Shown: one piece after another, positions 45,809 to 54,909 of the stretch
How the letters are laid out: each line of letters starts with the position of its first letter
Numbering within the stretch: the first letter of the stretch is position 1
From: Nitrospirillum amazonense
GTDB lineage: Bacteria; Pseudomonadota; Alphaproteobacteria; Azospirillales; Azospirillaceae
DNA length: 64,000 nucleotides
NCBI RefSeq assembly: GCF_007828035.1
Contig: NZ_VITV01000006.1
Coordinates: forward strand, 124,001-188,000
Direction of reading: 5' to 3'
Notes under the pieces: model-generated
Told to the model about the DNA's origin: nothing
Seen by the model: only the letters and a program-made list of their open reading frames with translations
The model's database searches: none
Made by a program: the position numbers and the translations under genes

Positions 45809-47680
45809 TCATTCCGCGGCCAGCCCCTCCGCCTGCAAGCGCCACATGCGGGCGAACAGGCCGTTGCGCCGGCGCAGGTCCGCGGCGGACCCATCCTCAA
45901 CGATGCGGCCGTCCTCCATAACCAGGATCCGGTCGAAGGCGGCGACTGTGGACAGCCGGTGCGCCACGGCAATGACCGTCCGCCCCGCCATGAGCTCGAC
46001 CAGGGAGCGCTGGATTTTCAGTTCGGATTCCGTGTCCAGGGCGGAGGTCGCCTCATCCAGGATGAGAATGGGGGAGTTCTTCAGAAAGGCGCGGGCGATG
46101 CCGATGCGCTGGCGTTGGCCGCCGGACAGCTTGGTCCCCCGCTCTCCAACCAATGTTTCATACCCCTCCGGCAGAGATAGGATGAAGTCATGACAGTTGG
46201 CGGCCCGCGCGGCGGCGTGGACCTCCTCATCCGTGGCGCCGGGCCGGCCGAAGCGGATGTTTTCCAGGATGGTGCGGTGGAACAGGGTTATCTCCTGGGG
46301 CACCACGGCCAGGGCCGCGCGCAGATCGTCCTGGCGCAGTCCGGCCACCGGCCGGTCGCTGATGAGCAGTTCCCCGTCCTGGACATCGTAGAGGCGCTGC
46401 AGCAGGCTGACCAAGGTCGACTTGCCGGCGCCGGACGGCCCGACCACCGCGACCTTCTGGCCAGGTGGAATGTGGACGTTGAGATCCCGCAGGGTTTCCG
46501 CCCGAAAGGGAACGCGGGGCCTGTCCTCATCCCCAGTCCCATCAGAGCCAGCCTCATCCTGCATCGTCTTGGACACGCCATAGGCGAAAGCCACCTGGCG
46601 CAGTTCCACGGCCCCCGGCTCCGCCAAGGGGTCGAAGGGCGCGCTGGCTGGGTTGTCGGTGATGGTGGGGCGCAGGCCGATGACCCGAAGGGTGTCCTCG
46701 ATATGGCCGACATGCTGCACCATGTCGACCAGGGCCAGCGCCAGGTCACGCGCGCCGTGCAGGATGCGGAACGTCAAGGCGCTGACGATCACCACGTCAC
46801 CGGTGGTCACCGCCCCCTGCCCCCAGCGGAACAGCACCCAGGACAACATGGCGCCCGCCATGATCCACAGCACCACGTCATAGAACATGCGGGTCTTTTC
46901 CATGTGCATCCAGCTGGCCTTCTGCATCCCCGCCTCCTCCTGGAAGCTGGCTGCCAGCCGGTCATATTCACGGCGCCGGGCGGAAAACGCCTTCACCGCC
47001 CACATGTTGGAGATGACGTCGGTCAGGGCGCCCGCCACCTCGCCGGCGCGGGCGGCATAGGCGCGGTGCAACGGCTGTCCCCCCTGGCCGAACAGGATCA
47101 GCCCTGTGGTCACCAGGGTCACGAACACGGCCAGCGCCGCCGCCATGCGCCAGTCTATGGTCGAAAACACCACCACGGCGCCCAGGAAGTCCACGCACGG
47201 TGGCGCCACCCGCCAGATGACGGTGTTGCACAGCGCCCCGAAGTTGCCGGCAGTGGCGGTGATCCGCTGGCCCAGCGACCCTGCCAGGTTTTCCGTGAAG
47301 TAGCGCATGGGCAGACCGCTGAGATGGGCGAACAGGTCCAGCCGCATGTCCACGCCGATCCCGACGGTGGTGCGGCAGCCCAGCCAGCCGGTCAGGCGCC
47401 ACAGGACGCTTTCCAGCCCGATCAGGGCGATGAACAGCGCCAGCGGCCGCCACACCGCCACCGGCACGCCGCCGCCGTCCGGCGCGCCGGCGGACATGGC
47501 GTCGATCAGCAGTTTCATGCCGTACTGCACGGCCACGGCACAGGACGCCGCTCCCAGTACCAGCACCGCCAGCAGCAGGCAGTGCCCCCGCCAGCGCCGG
47601 GCGTACCGCGCGATGAACCGGCGGGGTGAGGTCAGGAAGGCGGGTAGGCCGGCATCCGCCGGGCTGTTGCGGTCATCCAT
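45809..47680 (-). CDS. ABC transporter, fused permease and ATPase (exporter type)
   Basis: The 623-residue half-transporter would dimerise in the inner membrane. Hydrophobic helices fill about residues 30-320 (LLLAVLVLGAASCAVAVQYG, WRPLALFIALIGLESVLW, VDFLGAVVVFSTIDW, LWIMAGAMLSWVLF). The nucleotide-binding domain has Walker A GPSGAGKST, Q-loop PQEITLF, signature LSGGQRQR, Walker B ILILDEATSALD and H-loop AHRLST. An insert rich in Asp/Glu (about 360-385, EAGSDGTGDEDRP) lies before Walker A. ATG at 47680 overlaps the end of the upstream glycosidase gene by 8 bases and has GGGAGG 8 bases upstream; a GTG three codons earlier is less likely. The substrate is unknown; a glycan or lipid-linked product is a guess from context. 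Confidence 0.92.
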   Translation of the reverse strand: MDDRNSPADAGLPAFLTSPRRFIARYARRWRGHCLLLAVLVLGAASCAVAVQYGMKLLIDAMSAGAPDGGGVPVAVWRPLALFIALIGLESVLWRLTGWLGCRTTVGIGVDMRLDLFAHLSGLPMRYFTENLAGSLGQRITATAGNFGALCNTVIWRVAPPCVDFLGAVVVFSTIDWRMAAALAVFVTLVTTGLILFGQGGQPLHRAYAARAGEVAGALTDVISNMWAVKAFSARRREYDRLAASFQEEAGMQKASWMHMEKTRMFYDVVLWIMAGAMLSWVLFRWGQGAVTTGDVVIVSALTFRILHGARDLALALVDMVQHVGHIEDTLRVIGLRPTITDNPASAPFDPLAEPGAVELRQVAFAYGVSKTMQDEAGSDGTGDEDRPRVPFRAETLRDLNVHIPPGQKVAVVGPSGAGKSTLVSLLQRLYDVQDGELLISDRPVAGLRQDDLRAALAVVPQEITLFHRTILENIRFGRPGATDEEVHAAARAANCHDFILSLPEGYETLVGERGTKLSGGQRQRIGIARAFLKNSPILILDEATSALDTESELKIQRSLVELMAGRTVIAVAHRLSTVAAFDRILVMEDGRIVEDGSAADLRRRNGLFARMWRLQAEGLAAE

Positions 47681-48869
47681 GCCGGACACCTCCCGCCAGC
47701 GCCCCGTCCCTCGCCACCGCCGGCACGAAAGCCCGTTCCCGGCTCCCTTCCCGGTCCATAAGATGGCGTTGCACGGTCAGCTCATCCATCAGAGGCTGGT
47801 GGATGCGGCCGGTCCCGGCCGGGCCCCGCGCGGTCAGCAACCCCACCTCACAGGGCCGCTCGTCATCCCAGCCGGGATAGTCCAGTACGGGATAGAGGCA
47901 GATCCCTCGGACGGGAACGCCATTCGCGCACGCCTGGCGCACTTCGGCACACACATAGTGCAGCCAGGAGGGGCGCGCGCTGCCCTCGGCACCCGTCTCC
48001 GCGATCAGCAGCGGCCGCCCATACCGGGCATGGAATTCCGCCAATATCTGATGCAGCGGCCGATAGCCGTGGTGGCCCAGCGGGATGGTGCTGCCACCCT
48101 GGTACCATTGGTTATGCGGATAGAAGTTGACGCCGACGATGTCCAGGTAGGCCGGCGCGCCGCCCAGGCCCGGCTCCTCCCGGCCGCTCAGCATGTCGTA
48201 GGTCTGAAACTGCGACAGCCGCCGCCGTTCCGCCGCCTCATGTTCCTCCGTCAGGGGGGCGCCCGCCGCCACGTGGATGGCCGGTTCGGCGTAGACGAAG
48301 CGCGCCTTGGGGTCGACCGCCCGGATGGCGTCGACGGCGGCGATGGCGGCGCGTACCAGCTGGACCTTCAGCCGCTCACCCTCCCCTCGGGCGAAAGGGT
48401 TCATATAGCCTTCATCCCCCCCGGCCCATGCCAGGAAGGAGATTTCGTTTATCGGGCAGAAAAAGGGTATGGCGTCGCTTTCCGATCGGATGAGCCGCGC
48501 GGCGGCGGCCGCGAAGCCGGCGAAACGATCGACGAAAGCCGGCGACCAGATATCCAGGTCGTCCGGCCAGCCGTAGTGGCAAAGATCCCAGATCACTTGG
48601 ACGCCCGCCGCCCTGGCCGCCCGCAGCTGCGGCAGGACGGACGACCAGTCGTACCATCCGGGCCCGACCTCTATCCTGTGCCAACGGATCCCGTCGCGCA
48701 CGGCGCGGATACCGGCTGCCGCCAACAGACGGTAATTCGCCTCGGCATGGTGGTCGTGGCCCGTGGCGGCCAGAATGTCCAGCCGCCGCCCGTCCAGGCG
48801 GCGATGGGTTGAGCATTCGAAGCCACCCAGGAAGAAGCTTCGGAACAGATCCCCGTCCTGCACGTCCAT
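47673..48869 (-). CDS. GH1-like glycosidase
   Basis: The 398-residue protein has the TIM-barrel layout of clan GH-A and resembles family 1 beta-glucosidase-like proteins. It opens SFFLGGFECSTHRRLDGRRL. It has IRWHRIEVGPGWYDWS, the acid/base Glu142 in CPINEISFLAW, and the nucleophile Glu291 in LLIAETGAEGS. There is no signal peptide, so it is likely cytoplasmic. The start is fixed by GGAGGTGAT directly before ATG. The stop overlaps the ABC transporter start, which means the two are translationally coupled. It is divergent from a glycosyltransferase operon, so a role in making or editing a surface saccharide is plausible. Confidence 0.85.
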   Translation of the reverse strand: MDVQDGDLFRSFFLGGFECSTHRRLDGRRLDILAATGHDHHAEANYRLLAAAGIRAVRDGIRWHRIEVGPGWYDWSSVLPQLRAARAAGVQVIWDLCHYGWPDDLDIWSPAFVDRFAGFAAAAARLIRSESDAIPFFCPINEISFLAWAGGDEGYMNPFARGEGERLKVQLVRAAIAAVDAIRAVDPKARFVYAEPAIHVAAGAPLTEEHEAAERRRLSQFQTYDMLSGREEPGLGGAPAYLDIVGVNFYPHNQWYQGGSTIPLGHHGYRPLHQILAEFHARYGRPLLIAETGAEGSARPSWLHYVCAEVRQACANGVPVRGICLYPVLDYPGWDDERPCEVGLLTARGPAGTGRIHQPLMDELTVQRHLMDREGSRERAFVPAVARDGALAGGVRHG

Positions 48870-49040
48870 ATCACCTCCGCTCCCGGCCCGATACTGGCCA
48901 TGGGTTCAGCGGGGGCATAATTCCTGGGCGACCGCCAAGTTCGGCCGCCTGCATTGATTTTTTTATTTTCTTAAACCAGCGCCTTCCCGCGAAGCCGCCG
49001 GGAACTTTCGTTCCGCCCTGTTCTTGCAGCTTCAGACGCC

Positions 49041-49066
49041 GGAACACGCGCGGAACACACAGCGTG
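49041..49066 (+). promoter_or_regulatory. Candidate EcfG-type promoter of the glycosyltransferase operon
   Basis: GGAAC (49041-49045) is followed after 17 bases by CGTG, one base from the CGTT consensus. It lies about 60 bp upstream of the start. Confidence 0.35.
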
Positions 49067-49128
49067 GGCAACCGGCCACCTTCCCCGACAAAGAACCCCC
49101 GGATTTTCCGGGCGGCAGGAGTAATGCC

Positions 49129-50436
49129 ATGCAGGACGCACGGGCACTCAGCCCTCGCCCACTCAGCCCTCGCCTTGACTCGATTACCCCCGGCGCGGCT
49201 CGCGCGCCCGATTTGGTCTGCTTTTCCCATCTGCGGTGGGATTTCGTGCGCCAGCGCCCGCAGCATCTGTTGAGCCGCGCGGCCAAACACTACCGGGTCC
49301 TGTTCATCGAGGAACCGGTCTTCACGGCGGAGGGTGACGCGGGCCTTCCCCGCATGGACATCACCCCGAGGCCCGAGGGCGTTTCCCCCGATGGCGTTTC
49401 CCCCCATGGCGTTTCAGTGGCGGTTCCCGTTCTTCCCCCCGGCCTCAACGACGACGCCGTGACCTTCCACCTGAGCCAGCTGGTCCACGCGCTGCTGGCC
49501 GGCCGCGACCCGTCGTCCCGGGTGCTGTGGTACTATACGCCGGCGGCCCTGGACTTCACCGGGGACCTCCCGGCGGCGGTGACGGTCTATGACAATATGG
49601 ACGAGCTGTCCGCCTTCTTGGGCGCGTCGCACCAGCTGCTGGCCCAGGAAAACGCCCTGTTCGCCAAGGCCGACCTGGTCTTCACCGGCGGCATGAGCCT
49701 GTACGCGGCCAAGCGCCACCGCCATCCCGCCGTGCACGCCTTCCCCTCCAGCATCGACGCGCGGCATTTCGCCCAGGCCCTGAGCTATGATGGGGCCGAG
49801 CCGGCGGACCAGGCGGGCATCCCCCACCCGCGCATCGGCTTCTTCGGCGTGATCGACGAACGCATGGACCTGGACCTGGTGGGGCAACTGGCCGACCTCA
49901 GGCCCGACTGGCACTTCATCATGCTGGGCCCGGTGGTCAAGATCGACGCCGCCAGCCTGCCCCGCCGGGCCAACCTGCATTGGCTGGGCGCGAAGGGATA
50001 TGACGAGCTTCCCCGCTACCTGGCCGGCTGGGACGCGGGCTTCATGCCCTTCGCCCTGAACGAGGCCACACGCTTCATCAGCCCGACCAAGACGCCGGAG
50101 TTCCTGGCGGCCGGCGTGCCGCTGGTGTCCACACCCATCACCGACGTGGTTAACCCCTATGGCACCAAGGATCTGGTCAGGATCGCGGACGGCGCAGCGG
50201 CCATGGCGATTCACCTGGACGGCCTGCTGACGCAGCCCCGGGATCTGTGGCGGGCGGCGGTGAAGCGCCAGCTGGCCGCGACCTCGTGGGACAAGACCTG
50301 GGCCGCCATGCGCACCCTGATCGAGGGTGTCGCCGCGGCGAAAGCACAGCCGGTGCGGAAAAGCCCGGCAGCCGCGCAGCCGGCACGGCACGCGTTCACG
50401 GCGGCACCGGCGGAGCAGGAGCCCGCCCATGTTTGA
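49129..50436 (+). CDS. Glycosyltransferase, GT-B fold (TuaH/GT4-like)
   Basis: The 435-residue protein has the segments of teichuronic-acid-type (TuaH-like) glycosyltransferases: FSHLRWDFVRQRPQHLLSRA near residue 30 and VTVYDNMDELSAF near 160. In the C-terminal domain it has FGVIDERMDLDLV, HWLGAKGYDELPRYLAGWD and SPTKTPEFLAAGVPLVSTP, the last being the nucleotide-sugar site. ATG at 49129 has AGGAG 7 bases upstream. A short internal duplication (GVSPDGVSPHGVS) sits near residue 85. The stop overlaps the start of the UDP-galactopyranose mutase gene, suggesting transfer of galactofuranose or a related sugar. Confidence 0.9.
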   Translation: MQDARALSPRPLSPRLDSITPGAARAPDLVCFSHLRWDFVRQRPQHLLSRAAKHYRVLFIEEPVFTAEGDAGLPRMDITPRPEGVSPDGVSPHGVSVAVPVLPPGLNDDAVTFHLSQLVHALLAGRDPSSRVLWYYTPAALDFTGDLPAAVTVYDNMDELSAFLGASHQLLAQENALFAKADLVFTGGMSLYAAKRHRHPAVHAFPSSIDARHFAQALSYDGAEPADQAGIPHPRIGFFGVIDERMDLDLVGQLADLRPDWHFIMLGPVVKIDAASLPRRANLHWLGAKGYDELPRYLAGWDAGFMPFALNEATRFISPTKTPEFLAAGVPLVSTPITDVVNPYGTKDLVRIADGAAAMAIHLDGLLTQPRDLWRAAVKRQLAATSWDKTWAAMRTLIEGVAAAKAQPVRKSPAAAQPARHAFTAAPAEQEPAHV

Positions 50437-51586
50437 CTGGTTGATCGTCGGTGCCGGATTCGCCGGCAGCGTGCTGGCGGAACGCCTGGCCAGCCAGCGG
50501 AACGAGCGCGTCCTCCTCATAGACCGCCGACCCCATGTCGGGGGCAACGCCTACGACCGCTACAATGAGGACGGGCTGCTGATCCATCAGTATGGCCCGC
50601 ACATCTTCCACACCAACAACGGCCAGATCGTCGACTACCTGTCGGCCTTCACCGCATGGCTCGACTACAGCCACCGCGTGCTGGCGTCGGTGGATGGCCA
50701 GCTGGTGCCCATCCCAATCAATCGTACCACCCTCAACATCCTCTACGGGCTATCCCTGTCCAGCGACGAGGAGGCCGCCGCCTTCCTGCGGGCACGGGCG
50801 GAACCTGTGGACCCCATCCTGACGTCGGAGGATGTGGTGGTCAGTGCCGTGGGACGGGAACTGTATGAGAAGTTCTTCCGCGGCTACACCCGCAAGCAGT
50901 GGGGCCTGGACCCCAGCCTGCTGGACCGGTCCGTCACCGCGCGCGTGCCCACGCGCACGGACACGGACGACCGCTACTTCACCGACAGTTTCCAGGCCAT
51001 GCCGCGCGACGGCTACACGCGGATGTTCGGGCGCATGCTGCACCACCCGAACATCAAGATCATGCTGCAGACCGACTACGCCGACGTGCGGGACGTGGTT
51101 CCCCACAGACGGCTGATCTACACCGGGCAAATCGACGAATTCTTCGGATACCGCCACGGCCCGCTGCCCTACCGCTCGCTGCGGTTCGAGCATGTGACCC
51201 TGGATCGGGCGCGGCACCAGCCGGTGGCGGTGGTGAACCACCCCCAGGACCAGGCCTATACCCGGGTCACGGAGTATAAGCACCTGACGGGCCAGGTGCA
51301 CCCCAAGACGGCCCTGACCTATGAGTATCCCAGCGACGTCGGCGACCCGTACTATCCCGTGCCGCGCCCCGAGAACCAGGAGCTTTACCGGCGTTACGAG
51401 GCCCTGGCCGACGCCACGCCGGACACCTGGTTCGTCGGCCGCCTGGCCACCTACCGCTACTACAACATGGACCAGGTGGTGGGTCAGGCCCTGGCCACGT
51501 TCCGGCGCATCGAGGAGGGGCTGCCCCGGCACGGCCGCACCGCCGCACCGGCGGCGGCGACCTTGGAATTGGCCGGTGGCCGATGA
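50429..51586 (+). CDS. glf: UDP-galactopyranose mutase
   Basis: This flavoenzyme converts UDP-galactopyranose to UDP-galactofuranose for surface glycans. The 385-residue protein begins MFDWLIVGAGFAGSVLAERL with the FAD-binding GxGxxG. It continues with RPHVGGNAYDRYNEDGLLIH and YGPHIFHTNN (substrate loop) and contains FRGYTRKQWGLDPSLL. It ends with GRLATYRYYNMDQVVGQAL, the family's C-terminal signature with the active-site arginine. The ATG overlaps the preceding glycosyltransferase by 8 bases and has AGGAG 7 bases upstream. Confidence 0.96.
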   Translation: MFDWLIVGAGFAGSVLAERLASQRNERVLLIDRRPHVGGNAYDRYNEDGLLIHQYGPHIFHTNNGQIVDYLSAFTAWLDYSHRVLASVDGQLVPIPINRTTLNILYGLSLSSDEEAAAFLRARAEPVDPILTSEDVVVSAVGRELYEKFFRGYTRKQWGLDPSLLDRSVTARVPTRTDTDDRYFTDSFQAMPRDGYTRMFGRMLHHPNIKIMLQTDYADVRDVVPHRRLIYTGQIDEFFGYRHGPLPYRSLRFEHVTLDRARHQPVAVVNHPQDQAYTRVTEYKHLTGQVHPKTALTYEYPSDVGDPYYPVPRPENQELYRRYEALADATPDTWFVGRLATYRYYNMDQVVGQALATFRRIEEGLPRHGRTAAPAAATLELAGGR

Positions 51587-51696
51587 CGGGACCAGGCCAT
51601 CACACGATCCATGGATCCCGGGTTCACAAAAAGGGCGACCGCGGATACGGGGTCGGGTGTTGATCGCGGAGCCCCATCCCTATTTGGAGAAGCAGC

Positions 51697-51984
51697 ATGC
51701 CGCAGCCCCCCAACCGCCCACCCGGGCAAACCAGGAACAAGGGACCGTCGGACGATCCCCGGGCGCATTCCGTGGACGGCGCCACCTCCCGATTGCGCGA
51801 GGATATCGACAGCGGCCGCACGGGCGACAAGGTCGATTATCCGGATCCGGCGGCGGCCCCCCTGGGCACCGATGAGGAGGCCGCCGGCACCCCGACGCCG
51901 CCCGGGGCCGCAGAACAGGCGCGACGCGTGGAAAGGGCGATGGCGCCCCCACCCCGCAAAGGGGCCCGCCCCGGGCTTTCATGA
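51697..51984 (+). CDS. Small hypothetical protein with DSGRTGDKVDYPDP motif
   Basis: The 95-residue product is hydrophilic, Pro-rich and probably disordered. Its core DSGRTGDKVDYPDPAAAPLG followed by TDEEAAG is a pattern I associate with small alphaproteobacterial stress-region proteins; the function is unknown. GGAGAA lies about 6 bases before ATG. It is convergent with the patatin-like gene, their ends overlapping by 6 bases. Confidence 0.72.
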   Translation: MPQPPNRPPGQTRNKGPSDDPRAHSVDGATSRLREDIDSGRTGDKVDYPDPAAAPLGTDEEAAGTPTPPGAAEQARRVERAMAPPPRKGARPGLS

Positions 51985-53004
51985 TAGAACCGGCCGAACC
52001 GGGGCGATGTAGGTGAAGCCTTCGGCCGCCGGCGCGGATCGCCACTGGTCGATGGCCGCCCGCATATCCTCCAGCCCGGCCCGCCAACGCTCGGCGATGG
52101 ACTGGGCGGAGAAGTTGAGGCTCTTGCCCACCTTCTCATGCGGCGGGGCCTGGTGGGCGGCGTGCACCACGGTCAGGCCGCCCACCAGGCCGGCGCGCTC
52201 GCGCAGGGCGTATTCGCGGCGCAGGCCCGCCAGGGCGCGCTGGGCATGGCCGGCGCATTGCAAATCCTGGCACCGGGCCAGCGTGGCCGCCATGTCGGCC
52301 GGGGGCCGTCCGTCAATAGAGAACAGCTCGCTGGCGAAGCACAGCAAGTCACCCTCCGGCCTTTCCAGCACCGGCAGATCCAGCGGCATGTTGTTGCGGT
52401 GGACAGGGTCGCATAGCAGGCGGCCGTCCAGATCCACGGGCGGGAACAAGGGCATGGCCGCGGTGCTGGCCAGCAGGTGCCGGTCGGTGATGGGGTGGGC
52501 GGCGCTGTCGAAATAAACCTCCTGCCCCGTCGTCACGTCCAGGCATCCCACGGTCAGCCGGATGTCGCCACCGTTCAGCAAGCCATAGTCCAGCAGCCCT
52601 TCCAGCGTGGCGGCCATGGGATGGTGGTCCATGAGGGCGATGTCATCGGGCAGACCTGGCAGCATCGTCAGCAGGCCGGGGAAGCGCCGCGTGAAAAATC
52701 CCGGCCGGCCCATCATCAAGGTTCCCAGGGCATGCACCTCGTTGTAATCGTCCCGGCCGGCGGCCGCCAGCCAGGGCGGACTGGCCGCGCTGGCCAGTTC
52801 CCAATATCGCCGCAGCCGGGGCAGGCGCAGTTCCGCCGGGTTCCCCGCGATCAGCGCGCCCATGACGGCACCGATGGAGGCCCCGACGATCCAGTCAGGC
52901 TGGATGCCGGCCTCGGCCAACGCCTCATAGGCGCCACCATGATAGGCGCCCAGCGCGTTACCCCCGCCCAGCACTAGGATGGTCGCGTCAGCTTGCCTGT
53001 CCAT
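51979..53004 (-). CDS. Patatin-like phospholipase
   Basis: This 341-residue acyl hydrolase has the Gly-rich oxyanion loop LGGGNALGAYHGGAY near residue 12 and the nucleophile elbow GASIG (Ser43). The partner aspartate is probably in DLDGRLLCDP near residue 205, where DGR replaces the usual DGG/DGA. There is no signal peptide. Such proteins hydrolyse membrane phospholipids or storage lipids; the substrate here is unknown. The C-terminal ~90 residues (YALRERAGLVGG, HEKVGKSLNFS) extend past the patatin core. A weak GGAAC-type box (53069-53044) lies about 60 bp upstream on its strand. Confidence 0.88.
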   Translation of the reverse strand: MDRQADATILVLGGGNALGAYHGGAYEALAEAGIQPDWIVGASIGAVMGALIAGNPAELRLPRLRRYWELASAASPPWLAAAGRDDYNEVHALGTLMMGRPGFFTRRFPGLLTMLPGLPDDIALMDHHPMAATLEGLLDYGLLNGGDIRLTVGCLDVTTGQEVYFDSAAHPITDRHLLASTAAMPLFPPVDLDGRLLCDPVHRNNMPLDLPVLERPEGDLLCFASELFSIDGRPPADMAATLARCQDLQCAGHAQRALAGLRREYALRERAGLVGGLTVVHAAHQAPPHEKVGKSLNFSAQSIAERWRAGLEDMRAAIDQWRSAPAAEGFTYIAPVRPVLS

Positions 53005-53330
53005 TGGAAGGAATTCTCCACAGCCATCAGGTTACGGGCGTGTCAAGAAGTTGCCGCTCCGTCGGTTCCTTCGGGGTGTTTTCCCAATCGCCGGGGTATC
53101 CCAGTAGAATTCGCGATGTCACTGCTTCTGAATATTTCGGCTTACGTCCTTATGGTCGATTCCCGTCCTGGGGACTCGATGTATTTCTTTCCCGATTGGA
53201 TGTTTCCGCCGACCTTCCCTCCCCGGGGAGTTGCTTTCATAAATTACGGTCTTTTTCGCCACTCCCGTCCTTAAGACCGGTTCGCCGGAAACGCCGCTGC
53301 ATACCAAGCGCGACGGCTGTGGGGTTTCCG

Positions 53331-53356
53331 GGAACCACCGGCGGGATCGCCGGGTT
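53331..53356 (+). promoter_or_regulatory. Candidate EcfG-type promoter of the KaiC-kinase operon
   Basis: GGAAC (53331-53335), 18 bases, then GTT (53354-53356), preceded by GG. It matches the alphaproteobacterial general-stress consensus apart from one -10 base, about 55 bp before the KaiC-like start. The rest of the gap from 53005 shows no gene. Confidence 0.5.
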
Positions 53357-53409
53357 GGAGGCCGCAGCCTTGGAGCATCCGCAACCTGCAATTCGGAACG
53401 AGGGCCGCC

Positions 53410-54909
53410 TTGGTTGAAACGAAGACCCTATCACCCAGGGCCGCAACCGGTATCCCCGGTCTGGACGATGTACTGATCGGCGGGCTGTCGCGCCACCACA
53501 CCTTCCTGATTGAAGGGGAGCCTGGCTCGGGAAAGACGACAATCGCCCTGCAGTTCCTGCTCCAAGGCGCCGCCGAAGGGGAGCGTACCCTGTACGTCAC
53601 AATGTCGGAGACGGAGGCCGAACTCCGCGAGGGTGCCAGCGTGCGGGGATGGGATTTGCCGCCCAGCATCCAGATATTGGAGCTCGTACCCCCCGAATCC
53701 CTTCTGGACTTGGACCAGCGCCAGACGCTGATCCACGCCTCCGAGCTGGAACTCGGCGAAAGCATCGAGCGTCTGCTCAAAGAGGTCGAACGCGTCAAGC
53801 CGGACCGTATCGTCCTGGACAGCTTGTCGGAGCTGCGCCTTCTGGCCCAGAGCTCGCTGCGGTATCGCCGCCAGGTGCTGACGCTGAAGCACCATTTCGC
53901 CCGCCTGGGGGCGACTGTCCTTCTGCTGGACGACCTGACCACCGATACCTGGGACAGGACAGTTCACAGCGTCGCCCACGGCGTCGTCCGCCTGGAACAG
54001 CTGGCCCCGGCCTATGGCGCCGAACGGCGGCGGTTGAGGGTGCTCAAATATCGCGGAACGGCCTTCAGGGGCGGCTTCCACGACTTCGTCATCGGCGCCG
54101 AGGGCGTCCGCGTCTTTCCCCGCCTGGTCGCCACCGAACACAAGACGCGCTTCACCCGCGATGAACTGAAAAGCGGCAACACCGCCCTGGACCAGCTTCT
54201 GGGTGGCGGGGTGCAGGCTGGCTCCAGCACGCTGGTCATCGGTCCGGCGGGAACAGGGAAGTCGCTGCTTGCCATGACCTTCGTCGCGGCCGCCATCGCG
54301 CGTGGCGAGAAGGCTGCGGTCTTCGTATTCGATGAGGAGATGGGCCTTCTCCTCAAACGGATGAACGCTTTCGGCATCGATCTGGAGACGCTTTGCGCCA
54401 GGGGCGACGTGTTCATCGAACAGGTGGACGCGGCCGAGCTGTCGCCCGGTGAATTCTCCCATCGGGTCCGCGCCGCCATCGACGAACGGGACATAAAGAC
54501 CGTCGTCATCGACAGCCTGACGGGGTACGAAGCGGCCATGCCGGAAGAACGGGCCCTCATCCTCCACCTTCACGAGGTCCTGCTTTACCTCAACCGCCAG
54601 GGAGTCGCGACGTTCGTGACAGTGGCGCAACACGGGCTGGTCGGCACCATGGAAAGCCCGGTCGACATCACCTACCTGGCCGATACCGTCATCCTGCTCC
54701 GCTATTTCGAGGCCGATGGCGACATCCGCAGGGCAATATCCGTCGTGAAGAAGCGGACCGGCGCGCATGAAAGCACGATCCGGGAATACCGCATCGGGAA
54801 TGACGGGCTTCAACTGGGCGAACCGTTGCGGGGGCTTCACGGTGTGCTGCGCGGCACGCCGCTTTATACCGGCGCGCGCGGCGCCCTGTTTGACGGCAAC
54901 CGAACGTGA
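53410..54909 (+). CDS. KaiC-like double-domain ATPase
   Basis: The 499-residue RecA-fold protein has two KaiC domains. Domain 1 has ATGIPGLDDVLIGGL, Walker A GEPGSGKTT (residues 36-44) and Walker B-like RIVLDSLSELR. Domain 2 has TALDQLLGGGVQAGSSTLVI, Walker A GPAGTGKS near 278, FVFDEEMGLLLKRM with the paired catalytic glutamates, and TVVIDSLTGYE. In domain 1 the glutamate pair is altered (VTMSETE). Start is TTG at 53410 with GAGGG 5 bases upstream. There are no kaiA or kaiB genes here. The stop overlaps the start of a hybrid kinase gene by 4 bases (GTGA), so the protein probably works with that kinase, as in other bacterial KaiC-kinase pairs. Confidence 0.92.
   Translation: MVETKTLSPRAATGIPGLDDVLIGGLSRHHTFLIEGEPGSGKTTIALQFLLQGAAEGERTLYVTMSETEAELREGASVRGWDLPPSIQILELVPPESLLDLDQRQTLIHASELELGESIERLLKEVERVKPDRIVLDSLSELRLLAQSSLRYRRQVLTLKHHFARLGATVLLLDDLTTDTWDRTVHSVAHGVVRLEQLAPAYGAERRRLRVLKYRGTAFRGGFHDFVIGAEGVRVFPRLVATEHKTRFTRDELKSGNTALDQLLGGGVQAGSSTLVIGPAGTGKSLLAMTFVAAAIARGEKAAVFVFDEEMGLLLKRMNAFGIDLETLCARGDVFIEQVDAAELSPGEFSHRVRAAIDERDIKTVVIDSLTGYEAAMPEERALILHLHEVLLYLNRQGVATFVTVAQHGLVGTMESPVDITYLADTVILLRYFEADGDIRRAISVVKKRTGAHESTIREYRIGNDGLQLGEPLRGLHGVLRGTPLYTGARGALFDGNRT

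Noticed and set aside
53410-54909. A cyanobacterial-type circadian clock locus
   Set aside because: kaiA and kaiB are not present, and the neighbour is a hybrid kinase rather than SasA/RpaA-like genes.
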